This document shows positions 48,350 through 57,418 of a DNA stretch of 64,000 bases, in pieces (position 1 is the first letter of the stretch; every line of letters starts with the position of its first letter). Position numbers and translations under genes: made by a program. The stretch is taken from the NCBI GenBank assembly GCA_018713055.1, contig DVFW01000026.1, positions 102,364 through 166,363 of the forward strand. The letters run 5' to 3'. This DNA comes from Scatavimonas merdigallinarum (GTDB lineage: Bacteria > Bacillota > Clostridia > Oscillospirales > Acutalibacteraceae). Below the pieces are notes generated by a model. The model did no database searches and was not told the origin of the DNA. It worked only from the letters and a program-made list of their open reading frames with translations.

Positions 48350-49183
48350 ATGGCTATAAAAGTATATAAACCGACAACAAACGCCCGGCGTAATATGTCG
48401 GTTACAGATTATTCCGGCCTTTCCAAGACCGGCCCGGAAAAGAGCCTGCTTGCGCCGATGAAGAAAAAATCCGGCCGCAACAGCTACGGAAGGATTACCG
48501 TGCGCCACAGAGGCGGCGGCAACCGCAGGAAATACCGCATTATTGATTTTAAGCGGCAAAAGTTTGACGTGCAGGGCACGGTGCAGACCATTGAGTACGA
48601 CCCGAACCGCTCGGCGTTTATTGCGCTGGTTGCGTATGAAGACGGCGAGAAAAGCTATATTATCGCGCCAAACGGTCTGAAGGTTGGCGATAAGGTCACG
48701 GCCGGCGCAAGCGCCGATATTAAGCCCGGCAACGCGCTGCCGCTTGCAAATATTCCCACGGGTACGTTTATTCATAATGTAGAGCTGTACCCCGGCAGGG
48801 GCGCGCAGCTTGCGCGCGCAGCCGGCAATATGGCGCAGCTTATGGCAAAGGAAAACGGCCTTGCCCTGTTAAGACTGCCTTCCGGCGAACTCAGAAATGT
48901 GCCGATCAGCTGCATGGCGACCATTGGCCAGGTAAGCAATACGGACCATGAAAACGTAAAAATTGGTAAAGCCGGGCGCAAGCGCAACATGGGCTGGAGG
49001 CCCACGGTGAGAGGTTCTGTTATGAACCCCAACGACCACCCGCACGGCGGCGGCGAGGGCAAAAGCCCCGTTGGACGCCCTGGCCCGGTAACCCCGTGGG
49101 GCAAGCCCGCGCTGGGTTATAAGACCAGAAAGAAGCACAACCGTTCCGACAAGATGATTGTAAGGCGCCGCAACGGTAAGTAA
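48350..49183 (+). CDS. rplB: 50S ribosomal protein L2
   Basis: L2 (uL2) is essential for subunit joining and peptidyl transfer. The 277-residue protein has RITVRHRGGGNRRKYR-type core (here GRITVRHRGGGNRRKY), and the C-terminal VMNPNDHPHGGGEGKS with the conserved functionally critical His. The ATG at 48350 follows GAGGAG. Confidence 0.97.
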   Translation: MAIKVYKPTTNARRNMSVTDYSGLSKTGPEKSLLAPMKKKSGRNSYGRITVRHRGGGNRRKYRIIDFKRQKFDVQGTVQTIEYDPNRSAFIALVAYEDGEKSYIIAPNGLKVGDKVTAGASADIKPGNALPLANIPTGTFIHNVELYPGRGAQLARAAGNMAQLMAKENGLALLRLPSGELRNVPISCMATIGQVSNTDHENVKIGKAGRKRNMGWRPTVRGSVMNPNDHPHGGGEGKSPVGRPGPVTPWGKPALGYKTRKKHNRSDKMIVRRRNGK

Positions 49184-49211
49184 GAGGCATACAGAAAGGA
49201 GCTTATGAACT

Positions 49212-49487
49212 ATGGGAAGAAGCGTAAAAAAGGGTCCTTATGTACAGCCTGTGCTGCTGAAGAGGATTCAACAGATGAATGAAACCGGGGAAAAGAAAAT
49301 TTTAAAGACCTGGAGCAGGTCTTCCACCATATTCCCGGATTTTGTCGGTCATACATTTGCAGTTCACGACGGACGCAAGCATGTTCCGGTGTATGTAACG
49401 GAAGACATGGTTGGACACAAGCTCGGCGAGTTTGCGCCCACCAGAACCTTCAGAGGGCATGCCGGTTCTAAGACAACCAAGAAATAA
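49212..49487 (+). CDS. rpsS: 30S ribosomal protein S19
   Basis: S19 (uS19) is a head protein contacting S13 and the A-site tRNA. The 91-residue protein starts MGRSVKKGPYV and has TWSRSSTIFPDFVGHT and HKLGEFAPTRTF, which are family signatures. ATG 49212 follows AGAAAGGAGC. Confidence 0.96.
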   Translation: MGRSVKKGPYVQPVLLKRIQQMNETGEKKILKTWSRSSTIFPDFVGHTFAVHDGRKHVPVYVTEDMVGHKLGEFAPTRTFRGHAGSKTTKK

Positions 49488-49507
49488 GCGGAAGGAGAGT
49501 ATAGTAA

Positions 49508-49843
49508 ATGGAAGCAAGGGCTTATTTAAATTACGTGCGTATTTCACCCAGAAAGGTTTCTATTGTGCTTGACCTGATCAGGAACAAGCCTTGCGACCTT
49601 TCCCTGGCTATCTTAAAGCATACTCCCAAGGCCGCTTGCGAGCCGCTTGAGAAGCTGCTCAAGTCAGCTATGGCAAATGCAGAAAACAATCACAATATGG
49701 ATGTGTCAAAGCTTTACGTGGCGGAATGCTCCGTAAGCCAGGGGCCGACCCTCAAGCGTATTCGCCCAAGAGCGCAGGGACGCGCGTTCCGAATCAACAA
49801 GAAGACGTCACACATCACCCTTGTGCTCAAGGAAAAAGAATAA
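49508..49843 (+). CDS. rplV: 50S ribosomal protein L22
   Basis: L22 (uL22) has a beta hairpin lining the exit tunnel, where macrolide resistance mutations occur. The 111-residue protein has YVRISPRKVSIVLDLIRNK and ends PRAQGRAFRINKKTSHIT. Starts at ATG 49508 with GGAAGGAG upstream. Confidence 0.96.
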   Translation: MEARAYLNYVRISPRKVSIVLDLIRNKPCDLSLAILKHTPKAACEPLEKLLKSAMANAENNHNMDVSKLYVAECSVSQGPTLKRIRPRAQGRAFRINKKTSHITLVLKEKE

Positions 49844-49860
49844 CGGAGGAGGTACGGTAA

Positions 49861-50526
49861 ATGGGCCAGAAAGTTAATCCGCACGGTTTACGTGTTGGTA
49901 TCATTAAGGATTGGGATTCACGCTGGTTTGCAAACAGCAAAGATTTTGGCGACACACTGGTTGCAGATTACAACCTGCGCAAAATGCTGAAAAAGAAGCT
50001 GTATGGAGCGGGGATTCCCAAGATAGAAATTGAACGCGACGCTTCCAGGGTTAGGATTAACCTGCACTGTGCCAAGCCCGGCATGGTAATTGGCAAGGGC
50101 GGCAGCGAAATAGACAAGCTGCGCGTACAGTGCGAAGCGCTTTTGAAAAAGCCTGTGCATATTAATATTGTCGAGATAAAATCCCCCGATATGAACGCAC
50201 AGTTGATTGCAGAGAGCATTGCACAGCAGCTGGAAAAGAGAATTTCTTTCCGCCGTGCGATGAAGCAGGCCATTGGCCGCGCGATGCGTTTTGGCGCAAA
50301 GGGCATTAAAACGCAGTGCTCCGGACGTTTGGGCGGCGCGGAAATTGCCCGTTCCGAAATGTACCATGAAGGTACGATTCCGCTGCAGACCTTAAGGGCC
50401 GACATTGATTACGGCTTTGCAGAAGCGGCTACAACCTACGGCCGTATTGGCGTAAAGGTATGGCTGTATAAGGGCGAGGTTTTGCAGGATAACAGAAAAT
50501 CCCGCAGGGAAGGAGGCAGTAAGTAA
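49861..50526 (+). CDS. rpsC: 30S ribosomal protein S3
   Basis: S3 (uS3) forms part of the mRNA entry channel and has helicase activity. The 221-residue protein starts MGQKVNPHGLRVG and has a KH domain with VIGKGGSEIDKLR, then SGRLGGAEIARSEMY. Its stop overlaps the rplP start by one base. Confidence 0.97.
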   Translation: MGQKVNPHGLRVGIIKDWDSRWFANSKDFGDTLVADYNLRKMLKKKLYGAGIPKIEIERDASRVRINLHCAKPGMVIGKGGSEIDKLRVQCEALLKKPVHINIVEIKSPDMNAQLIAESIAQQLEKRISFRRAMKQAIGRAMRFGAKGIKTQCSGRLGGAEIARSEMYHEGTIPLQTLRADIDYGFAEAATTYGRIGVKVWLYKGEVLQDNRKSRREGGSK

Positions 50527-50951
50527 TGCTGTTGCCTAAGCGTGTAAAATACAGAAGGGTTCACAGGGGCCGCATGAAGGGTAAGGCCATGAGAGGAAAC
50601 AAGGTTACCTACGGCGATTACGGCCTGCAGGCGCTGGAGCCTTCCTGGGTTACTTCCAACCAGATTGAATCTGCCCGTGTAGCGATGACCCGTTACTGTA
50701 AAAGATTTGGTAAGGTGTGGATTAAAATTTTCCCGGATAAGCCTGTAACAGAAAAGCCTGCTGAAACCCGAATGGGTTCCGGTAAAGGTTCCCCGGAATA
50801 CTGGGTAGCCGTAGTAAAGCCGGGCAGGGTAATGTTTGAACTTGCCGGCGTACCGGAAGAAACCGCAAGAGAAGCTATGCGTTTGGCTGCGAACAAGCTG
50901 CCGCTGAAATGCAAGTTTGTGAAAAAGGAAGAAACGGGGGTTGAGCAGTAA
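50526..50951 (+). CDS. rplP: 50S ribosomal protein L16
   Basis: L16 (uL16) organises the A-site region of the 50S. The 141-residue protein has LLPKRVKYRRVHRGRMKG at the start and PVTEKPAETRMGSGKG in the core. It is coupled by one-base overlaps to rpsC and rpmC. Confidence 0.97.
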   Translation: MLLPKRVKYRRVHRGRMKGKAMRGNKVTYGDYGLQALEPSWVTSNQIESARVAMTRYCKRFGKVWIKIFPDKPVTEKPAETRMGSGKGSPEYWVAVVKPGRVMFELAGVPEETAREAMRLAANKLPLKCKFVKKEETGVEQ

Positions 50952-51154
50952 TGAAAGCTTCTGAGCTTAGAGAATTGTCGGAAAGCGAGCTTCAGCTTAA
51001 GCTGAAGGACTTGAAGGAAGAGCTGTTTCAGCTGCGTTTTCAGCTTGCTATCAATCAGCTTGACAACCCGATGCGCATAAGCGCTGTAAAGAAAGATATT
51101 GCAAGAATAAAAACCATTCTTCGTCAGCGCGAGCTTGAAGAAACAAATGCATAA
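50951..51154 (+). CDS. rpmC: 50S ribosomal protein L29
   Basis: L29 (uL29) lies beside L23 at the exit site. The 67-residue helical hairpin protein starts MKASELRELSESELQ and contains LFQLRFQLAINQLDNP, typical of the family. Confidence 0.95.
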   Translation: MKASELRELSESELQLKLKDLKEELFQLRFQLAINQLDNPMRISAVKKDIARIKTILRQRELEETNA

Positions 51155-51173
51155 GGAAGGAGGATGTTCAGCC

Positions 51174-51431
51174 GTGAGCGATAGAAATATGAGAAAAACA
51201 GACGTTGGCAGGGTTGTCAGCGACAAAATGGATAAAACTGTTGTGGTTGCAATTGAAAACAGCGTAAAGCACAAGCTTTACAAAAAGATTATCAAGCGTA
51301 CCATCAAGCTGAAGGTGCATGATGAAAACAACGAATGCAAGATAGGCGACAGAGTACGTATCATGGAGACTCGTCCTCTTTCCAAGGATAAGAGATGGAG
51401 ACTCGTCGAGATTATTGAGAAAGCCAAATAA
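51174..51431 (+). CDS. rpsQ: 30S ribosomal protein S17
   Basis: S17 (uS17) binds 16S rRNA early in assembly. The 85-residue protein has GRVVSDKMDKTVVVAIE and VRIMETRPLSKDKRWRL. The GTG at 51174 follows AGGAGG at 9 nt; a start inside rpmC at 51135 would be wrong, because it has no site and adds non-family residues. Confidence 0.95.
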   Translation: MSDRNMRKTDVGRVVSDKMDKTVVVAIENSVKHKLYKKIIKRTIKLKVHDENNECKIGDRVRIMETRPLSKDKRWRLVEIIEKAK

Positions 51432-51473
51432 TTTGTGGATTGTTTAGCGGCTTGAGAAAAGGAGGAACGCACT

Positions 51474-51842
51474 GTGATACAACAGCAGACCTACCTCAAG
51501 GTTGCCGATAACACCGGCGCAAAGGAGTTAATGTGCATCCGTGTTCTCGGCGGTACCAGAAGGAGGTACGCCAATATTGGCGACGTAGTGGTGGCTTCGG
51601 TCAAAAAAGCAGCACCCGGCGGCGTTGTAAAAAAAGGCGAAGTAGTAAAAGCAGTTATCGTACGTTCTGCAAAGGGCGTGCGCAGGGACGACGGCACATA
51701 TATTCGTTTTGATGAAAACGCAGCCGTTATTATAAGAGAAGACAAGAACCCGAAGGGCACGCGTATCTTCGGACCGGTGGCAAGAGAGCTTCGTGACAAG
51801 GATTATATGAAGATTTTATCCCTTGCTCCCGAAGTACTTTAA
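51474..51842 (+). CDS. rplN: 50S ribosomal protein L14
   Basis: L14 (uL14) forms bridges with the 30S subunit. The 122-residue protein starts MIQQQTYLKVADNTGAKEL and has GTRIFGPVARELRDK at the C-terminal part. It starts at GTG 51474 with AGGAGG upstream. Confidence 0.97.
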   Translation: MIQQQTYLKVADNTGAKELMCIRVLGGTRRRYANIGDVVVASVKKAAPGGVVKKGEVVKAVIVRSAKGVRRDDGTYIRFDENAAVIIREDKNPKGTRIFGPVARELRDKDYMKILSLAPEVL

Positions 51843-51856
51843 CGGAGGTGCGCACG

Positions 51857-52177
51857 ATGAATAAGAAAGTTCATGTAAAAACGGGTGACACCGTAATTGT
51901 ATTAAGCGGTAAGAACAAGGGCAAAAAGGGCAAGGTAATGGCGGTAAGCCCAAAAGAGGGCAAGGTGATCGTCGAACGTGTGAATATGGTAAAGAAGCAC
52001 GTTAAGCCCCGCAAAATGGGAGAGCCCGGCGGCATTATCAAAGCGGAAGGCGCTATGTATGCCTGCAAGGTTCAGATTGTTTGTCCCCGCTGCGGCAAGC
52101 CGACACGTGTCGCTCATAAAATTTATGAAGATGGCACTAAAGAGCGCATTTGCAAAAAATGCGGCGAGTCGCTGTAA
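51857..52177 (+). CDS. rplX: 50S ribosomal protein L24
   Basis: L24 (uL24) is an assembly initiator with a KOW domain (VKTGDTVIVLSGKNKGKKGKV). The 106-residue version carries an additional CPRCGKPTR..CKKCGE zinc ribbon at the C-terminus, as in many Clostridia. The ATG at 51857 has GGAGG 8 nt upstream; the GTG at 51848 is less likely. Confidence 0.96.
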   Translation: MNKKVHVKTGDTVIVLSGKNKGKKGKVMAVSPKEGKVIVERVNMVKKHVKPRKMGEPGGIIKAEGAMYACKVQIVCPRCGKPTRVAHKIYEDGTKERICKKCGESL

Positions 52178-52189
52178 GGAGGATAGAAT

Positions 52190-52729
52190 ATGCCAAGACT
52201 TAAGGAATATTACAATCAGGAAGTCGCGCCGGCGCTTATGAAGAAATTTTCTTACAAAAGCGTTATGCAGATCCCGAAGCTTGAAAAGATTGTTATTAAC
52301 GTAGCAGCTGGAGAGGCCAGAGACAATGCAAAGGTAATAGAGGCAATTTTAAATGACCTTGCCGCGATCACGGGCCAGAAGGCGATGGTCTGCAAGGCGA
52401 GAAAATCGGTTGCGAACTTTAAGCTGCGCGAAGGCATGAACATTGGAGCAAAGGTTACGCTGCGAGGCGTAAGAATGTATGAATTCTTAGACAGGCTTTT
52501 CAATGTGGCACTTCCCAGAGTTCGTGACTTCAGAGGAATCAACCCCAACTCTTTTGACGGCAGAGGCAACTATAACATGGGCGTCAAGGAGCAGCTTATT
52601 TTCCCTGAAATAGATTACGACAAAATTGACAAGGTACGTGGTATGGACATTTGTTTTGTTACCACAGCAAACACCGACGAGGAAGCACGCGAGCTGTTGA
52701 CGCTTATGGGTGCACCGTTTGCAAGGTAA
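52190..52729 (+). CDS. rplE: 50S ribosomal protein L5
   Basis: L5 (uL5) binds 5S rRNA in the central protuberance. The 179-residue protein has VMQIPKLEKIVINVAAGEA and DFRGINPNSFDGRGNYN. ATG 52190 is preceded by AAGGAGG. Confidence 0.97.
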   Translation: MPRLKEYYNQEVAPALMKKFSYKSVMQIPKLEKIVINVAAGEARDNAKVIEAILNDLAAITGQKAMVCKARKSVANFKLREGMNIGAKVTLRGVRMYEFLDRLFNVALPRVRDFRGINPNSFDGRGNYNMGVKEQLIFPEIDYDKIDKVRGMDICFVTTANTDEEARELLTLMGAPFAR

Positions 52730-52741
52730 GGAGGGAATATT

Positions 52742-52927
52742 GTGGCAAAAACTTCAATGAAGGTTAAACAGAAAAGAACGCAAAAGTATTCTTCCAGAGA
52801 ATACAGCAGATGCAAAATCTGCGGCAGGCCACACGCTTATCTTCGTAAGTTCGGAATTTGCCGTATATGCTTCAGGGAGCTTGCCTACAAAGGCGAGATT
52901 CCCGGCGTAAAAAAAGCAAGCTGGTAA
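52742..52927 (+). CDS. rpsN: 30S ribosomal protein S14, zinc type
   Basis: S14 (uS14) helps form the 30S head. The 61-residue protein is the short zinc form with the Cys pairs CKICGRPHAYLRKFGICRIC. Starts at GTG 52742 with AAGGAGG upstream. The paralogue without Cys, if any, is not here. Confidence 0.96.
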   Translation: MAKTSMKVKQKRTQKYSSREYSRCKICGRPHAYLRKFGICRICFRELAYKGEIPGVKKASW

Positions 52928-52945
52928 GCAAAGGAGGTTGACGGT

Positions 52946-53344
52946 ATGCAGATTACTGATTCAATAGCAGATCTGCTTACGAGAATCCGCAATGCGAATT
53001 CTGCAAAGCACGATACTGTTGAAGTCCCCGCTTCCAACATGAAAAAGGCCATTTGCCAGATCCTGGAGGACGAGGGTTATATTAAAAATTTTACAACAAT
53101 TGAAGACGGCAAGCAGGGTATGATTAAGATTACACTGAAGTATGGCGAAGGAAAAACACCTGTTATTTCCGGCCTGCGCAGGGTATCTAAGCCCGGTTTG
53201 CGTATTTACAGCAATGTTGAGGATATGCCAAAGGTCATGAAGGGCCTTGGGATTGCCGTTATTTCGACCTCTAAGGGCGTTATGACGGACCGTCAGGCAC
53301 GCAAAGAAAACGTAGGCGGCGAAGTCCTTGCATTTATTTGGTAA
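52946..53344 (+). CDS. rpsH: 30S ribosomal protein S8
   Basis: S8 (uS8) nucleates the central domain of 16S rRNA and represses the spc operon in E. coli. The 132-residue protein has SIADLLTRIRNANSAKHD, VISGLRRVSKPGLRIY and a STSKGVMTDRQARKENVGGE ending. Confidence 0.97.
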   Translation: MQITDSIADLLTRIRNANSAKHDTVEVPASNMKKAICQILEDEGYIKNFTTIEDGKQGMIKITLKYGEGKTPVISGLRRVSKPGLRIYSNVEDMPKVMKGLGIAVISTSKGVMTDRQARKENVGGEVLAFIW

Positions 53345-53356
53345 GGGGGTGCGAAG

Positions 53357-53905
53357 ATGTCTCGAATTGGAAGAAAACCCATAAATATTCCCGCCGGTGT
53401 CGATGTGAAGCTCGATAACGGCGTTATCACCGTCAAAGGCCCCAAGGGTACGCTTACCCAGAAAATCCACCCGAATATGACGGTAGAAATCGAAGGCGCA
53501 GTAATTGAAGTAAAGCGCCCGAATGACGACAAGCTGAACCGTTCGCTTCACGGCCTTACACGTTCTTTGATTGCCAACATGGTGGAGGGCGTTACAAACG
53601 GTTATGCAAAAGAGCTGGAAGTCAACGGCGTTGGATACCGTGTGCAAAAGCAGGGAAAGCAATTGGTTATGAATCTTGGCTTTTCCCATCAGGTTGTAAT
53701 GGAAGATACAGCAGACATTACCATTGAGGTACCCAACCCGAACAAAATTATTATCCGCGGTGCAGACAAACAAAAGGTTGGACAGTTTGCAGCCGAGGTA
53801 AGAGAAAAACGTCCGCCGGAGCCATATAAAGGCAAAGGCATTAAGTACGTTGACGAACACATCCGCCGTAAGGAAGGCAAGGCCGGTAAGGGCGGCAAGA
53901 AATAA
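53357..53905 (+). CDS. rplF: 50S ribosomal protein L6
   Basis: L6 (uL6) lies near the sarcin-ricin loop. The 182-residue protein starts MSRIGRKPINIPAGV and ends with PPEPYKGKGIKY, the family signature. Starts at ATG 53357. Confidence 0.97.
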   Translation: MSRIGRKPINIPAGVDVKLDNGVITVKGPKGTLTQKIHPNMTVEIEGAVIEVKRPNDDKLNRSLHGLTRSLIANMVEGVTNGYAKELEVNGVGYRVQKQGKQLVMNLGFSHQVVMEDTADITIEVPNPNKIIIRGADKQKVGQFAAEVREKRPPEPYKGKGIKYVDEHIRRKEGKAGKGGKK

Positions 53906-53925
53906 ATGAAGGAGTTGAAGAACAA

Positions 53926-54285
53926 ATGGTGAATAAAGCCGACAAAAATGTAGCGCGTTTAAAACGTCACCGCAGAGTCCGCGGTAAAGTCAGCGGCACC
54001 GCACAGTGTCCTCGCCTGAATGTTTTCCGCTCCACCAATAATATCTACGCCCAGTTGATCGATGATGTACAGGGAGTTACCCTGGCAGCGGCGTCAACGC
54101 TGGACAAAGAGATTGCTGGAAATGGCGGAAACAAGGAGGCAGCCAAAAAAGTAGGCGCTCTGATTGCAAAAAGAGCAGCGGACAAAGGAATTACCGAGGT
54201 CGTGTTCGACCGCGGCGGTTATATATACCACGGCCGTGTCAAGGAATTGGCCGAAGGCGCCCGTGAGGGCGGCCTCAAGTTCTAA
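53926..54285 (+). CDS. rplR: 50S ribosomal protein L18
   Basis: L18 (uL18) binds 5S rRNA. The 119-residue protein has RLKRHRRVRGKVSGTAQCPR and the ending DRGGYIYHGRVKELAEGAR, both typical of the family. Starts at ATG 53926 with AAGGAG upstream. Confidence 0.97.
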   Translation: MVNKADKNVARLKRHRRVRGKVSGTAQCPRLNVFRSTNNIYAQLIDDVQGVTLAAASTLDKEIAGNGGNKEAAKKVGALIAKRAADKGITEVVFDRGGYIYHGRVKELAEGAREGGLKF

Positions 54286-54303
54286 AGAGGGGGAGGAGTA
54301 ACT

Positions 54304-54801
54304 TTGGCTATTATTGACGGTTCTACAATGGATTTGAAAGAGCGCGTGGTTGCAATTAACCGCGTATCTAAAACAGTAAAAGGCGGACGTATTTTCAAAT
54401 TTGCCGCTTTGGTAGTAGTAGGCGACGGCCAGGGCACGGTGGGCTTTGGCATTGGAAAAGCCGGCGAAGTACCGGATGCGATCCGCAAAGGCATTGAAGA
54501 TGCCAAGAAAAACCTGATGCGGGTTTCTTTGAGAGGGACCACAATCCCACATGAAATCATTGGCGAGTTTGGTGCGGGAAGGGTTCTGCTCAAGCCGGCG
54601 GCGCCCGGTACCGGCGTGATTGCCGGCGGACCTGTTCGCGCAGTGGTCGAAGCTGTGGGAATCAAGGACATCAGAACAAAGGCTTTACGGTCCAATAATC
54701 CATGCAACGTAGTTCGTGCTACCCTTCAGGGCCTTGGCGCGCTGCGTACGGCGGATGAGGTCGCGGCGATCCGCGGCAAGTCTGTAAAAGATATACTGTA
54801 A
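54304..54801 (+). CDS. rpsE: 30S ribosomal protein S5
   Basis: S5 (uS5) contributes to accuracy and mRNA unwinding. The 165-residue protein has ERVVAINRVSKTVKGGRIF, VGFGIGKAGEVPDAIRKG and GARRVLLKPAAPGTGVIAGG-like core (here GAGRVLLKPAAPGTG). The TTG at 54304 follows GGGGGAGG. Confidence 0.96.
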   Translation: MAIIDGSTMDLKERVVAINRVSKTVKGGRIFKFAALVVVGDGQGTVGFGIGKAGEVPDAIRKGIEDAKKNLMRVSLRGTTIPHEIIGEFGAGRVLLKPAAPGTGVIAGGPVRAVVEAVGIKDIRTKALRSNNPCNVVRATLQGLGALRTADEVAAIRGKSVKDIL

Positions 54802-54815
54802 CAGGAGGGAGCAAG

Positions 54816-54995
54816 ATGGCGCAGATCAGCATTAAGCTTAAGAAAAGTCTTATTGGTTCTAAAAAGGATCAAATTGCGACCGCTTATTCCCTTGGGTTAA
54901 AGAAGATCGGCGATGTTACTACACAGCCGGACAATCCACAGACAAAGGGTAAGGTAGCAAAAATATCCCACCTCGTCGAGGTAAGTCAAGCGTAA
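54816..54995 (+). CDS. rpmD: 50S ribosomal protein L30
   Basis: L30 (uL30) is a small 50S protein. The 59-residue frame starts MAQISIKLKKSLIGSKKDQI and has SLGLKKIGDVT. It fills the gap between rpsE and rplO with AGGAGG upstream of ATG 54816. Its position in the spc operon confirms it. Confidence 0.95.
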   Translation: MAQISIKLKKSLIGSKKDQIATAYSLGLKKIGDVTTQPDNPQTKGKVAKISHLVEVSQA

Positions 54996-55013
54996 GCAAG
55001 GAGGTGCGAAGAA

Positions 55014-55454
55014 ATGAAGTTGCACGAACTTTCACCGGCGGCGGGCTCTAAGAAAGAAGCCAAGCGAGTCGGAAGAGGTCATGGTTCAGGACAGGGAAAA
55101 ACCGCAGGCAAAGGCCATAAGGGCCAGAAAGCCAGAGCGGGCAAGGGGGTTCGTCCCGGGTTTGAAGGCGGGCAGATGCCCCTGCAAAGACGTGTTCCAA
55201 AGAGAGGCTTCAACAATATTTTTGCAAAGAATATCGTTGCAATTAATGTAGGAAGTCTGAATAAATTTGAAGACGGCGCAGTTGTAGACACGCAGGCGCT
55301 TGTCGATGCAGGAATTGTAAAAAACAGCTTTGACGGCATTAAGGTCCTTGGGAATGGGTCGCTTAACAAAAAGCTGGAGGTAAAGGTTGCCGCTTTTTCC
55401 GCTTCTGCAAAGGAGAAGATCGAAAAAGCTGGCGGAAAGGCTGAGGTGGTATAA
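55014..55454 (+). CDS. rplO: 50S ribosomal protein L15
   Basis: L15 (uL15) is a late assembly protein with a long basic N-terminal extension. The 146-residue protein has KRVGRGHGSGQGKTAGKGHK and FEGGQMPLQRRVPKRGF. Its stop is directly followed by the secY start. Confidence 0.97.
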   Translation: MKLHELSPAAGSKKEAKRVGRGHGSGQGKTAGKGHKGQKARAGKGVRPGFEGGQMPLQRRVPKRGFNNIFAKNIVAINVGSLNKFEDGAVVDTQALVDAGIVKNSFDGIKVLGNGSLNKKLEVKVAAFSASAKEKIEKAGGKAEVV

Positions 55455-56759
55455 TTGTTTAAAACCATTCGAAACGCCTGGAGAATACCTGATCTTAGAA
55501 AAAAGATTTTATTTACGCTGTTGATTATTATTGTTTTCAGAATTGGTTCTGTAATTCCGGTTCCGTTTCTGGATATGGCAGCGCTGGCACAGCTGATGGA
55601 TCCCAATAATTTGGGAGATACGATTTTTGGGTATTTGAACACCCTTTCGGGCGGGGCGTTTTCCAACGCGACGTTGTTTGCCATGAGCGTTACGCCCTAT
55701 ATTAACGCTTCTATTATCATACAGCTTCTGACAGTTGCCATACCTCCCCTTGAAAGGCTTGCAAAAGAGGGCGAAGAAGGCCGTAAGAAGATTGCCATGA
55801 TTACTCGTTATGCAACGGTTGGTCTTGGTTTGGTACAGGGCGGCGCATATTATGCGTATTTGCTCAATTCCAATGTTGTTCTTTTCCGGCAGGGATTTGA
55901 AGCAGTGTTTGCGGCTGCCGTGATTATTCTGGCGTTTACAGCCGGTACGGCGCTGATGATGTGGCTGGGCGAACAGATCAACCAGTATGGTATTGGAAAT
56001 GGTATTTCTATTTTGCTGTTTGCCGGTATTGTTGCAAGAATGCCTGTTACAATTACGCAGCTTGCCCAGTATTGGGAGCTTGGTACCAATGGCCAGACAC
56101 AGTTCTTATTCCTGGTGCCGCTTTTCGTACTTTTGTTCCTGGCGGTTATCTGGGTTATTGTGTTTATGAACGATGCCGAAAGACGCATTCCTGTGCAATA
56201 TGCAAAGCGTGTTGTCGGCAGAAAAATGTATGGCGGCCAGTCCAGCCATCTGCCTATCAAGGTAGGTTTGGGCGGTGTTCTGCCGATCATTTTTGCAAGT
56301 TCTATTCTCTCCATCCCTAGTACAATCGAAATGTTTATACCCAACCCAGGTGATTTCTGGCAGGGTTTCTTTGATTTGTTTGCATATGATGGATGGCTGT
56401 ATTCTATTTTGTATTTTATCCTGATTATATGTTTTGCGTATTTCTACACTACAATCCAGTATAATCCGGTAGAAATGTCCAATAATCTTCGTCAGAACAA
56501 CGGTACAATCCCGGGGATTCGTCCTGGTAAGCCGACAACTGACTTTATTGCAAAGGTGTTGTCAAGAATCACACTGATTGGTGCATTGTTCCTTGCTTTT
56601 ATCGCGTTGTTGCCTATTGTATATACGGCATTGACCGGTATGCAGGGGCTTTCCATGGGAGGCACGTCTGTTATTATTCTTGTCGGTGTCGCACTGGATA
56701 CCGTAAAGCAGATGGAATCTCAGATGATGATGCGGCATTATAAGGGTTTTCTTGACTGA
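55455..56759 (+). CDS. secY: Protein translocase subunit SecY
   Basis: SecY forms the protein-conducting channel of the Sec system. The 434-residue protein has ten membrane segments, the plug region near FGYLNTLSGGAFSNATLFAM and the conserved cytosolic GNGISILLFAGI. The YYTTIQYNPVEMSNNLRQN-like loop (here FYTTIQYNPVEMSNN) is the SecA/ribosome docking loop. Starts at TTG 55455 immediately after the rplO stop, with the site inside rplO. It overlaps the next frame by one base. Confidence 0.97.
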   Translation: MFKTIRNAWRIPDLRKKILFTLLIIIVFRIGSVIPVPFLDMAALAQLMDPNNLGDTIFGYLNTLSGGAFSNATLFAMSVTPYINASIIIQLLTVAIPPLERLAKEGEEGRKKIAMITRYATVGLGLVQGGAYYAYLLNSNVVLFRQGFEAVFAAAVIILAFTAGTALMMWLGEQINQYGIGNGISILLFAGIVARMPVTITQLAQYWELGTNGQTQFLFLVPLFVLLFLAVIWVIVFMNDAERRIPVQYAKRVVGRKMYGGQSSHLPIKVGLGGVLPIIFASSILSIPSTIEMFIPNPGDFWQGFFDLFAYDGWLYSILYFILIICFAYFYTTIQYNPVEMSNNLRQNNGTIPGIRPGKPTTDFIAKVLSRITLIGALFLAFIALLPIVYTALTGMQGLSMGGTSVIILVGVALDTVKQMESQMMMRHYKGFLD

Positions 56760-56782
56760 TGGCCTTAAAGGAGAAGAAGATT

Positions 56783-57415
56783 ATGAACATTATTCTTTTA
56801 GGCGCTCCCGGTGCAGGTAAGGGCACCCAGGCAGAGGTAATCTGCGAGCGTTTATCTATCCCGGCTATTTCAACGGGTAATATTATCCGCGAAGCGCTGA
56901 GAAGCGGCACGGAAATGGGACTGAAGGCCAAGTCCTTTATGGACGCGGGCAAGCTTGTTCCGGATGAGGTCGTCATAGGCATTATTAAGGACCGGCTTGC
57001 AAAGGATGACTGTAAAAACGGTTTTATTCTGGACGGCTTTCCGAGGACCATCCCCCAGGCTGAGGCTCTGGACAAAATGGGCGTTGTGATTGACAAGGTG
57101 ATCGACATTGAGGTTGCCGATGAAAGCATTGTCAGGCGTATGTCCGGACGCCGTGTCTGCGAAAAGTGTGGCGCAAGCTATCATATGGAGTATAAACTCC
57201 CCGAAAAAGACGGCGTGTGCGACAAATGCGCGGGCACCCTTGTTCAGCGCAAGGATGACCACCCCGACACAGTCAAGGCGCGCCTTGACGTGTACCATAA
57301 GGAAACAGAACCCTTAAAGGAATATTATTCCAGACAGGGAAAACTTGCAATTGTGGAAGGGCAGGAAGAGATTAGCGATACAACCCGCTTAATTCTTGCC
57401 GAAGTTGAGGCGTAA
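56783..57415 (+). CDS. adk: Adenylate kinase
   Basis: This enzyme catalyses ATP + AMP = 2 ADP. The 210-residue long-form kinase has the P-loop GAPGAGKGTQ, GFPRTIPQAEAL, and a lid with zinc-type Cys (CEKCGASY and CDKCAGTL). The ATG at 56783 has AAGGAG 9 nt upstream; the upstream ATG at 56759 overlaps secY and is less likely. Located as usual between secY and map. Confidence 0.96.
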   Translation: MNIILLGAPGAGKGTQAEVICERLSIPAISTGNIIREALRSGTEMGLKAKSFMDAGKLVPDEVVIGIIKDRLAKDDCKNGFILDGFPRTIPQAEALDKMGVVIDKVIDIEVADESIVRRMSGRRVCEKCGASYHMEYKLPEKDGVCDKCAGTLVQRKDDHPDTVKARLDVYHKETEPLKEYYSRQGKLAIVEGQEEISDTTRLILAEVEA

Positions 57416-57418
57416 AAA

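Noticed and set aside
52961..53860. A 299-residue minus-strand frame within the spc operon
   Set aside because: It is antisense to rpsH and rplF, which are certain genes. Its composition reflects the complementary codons.
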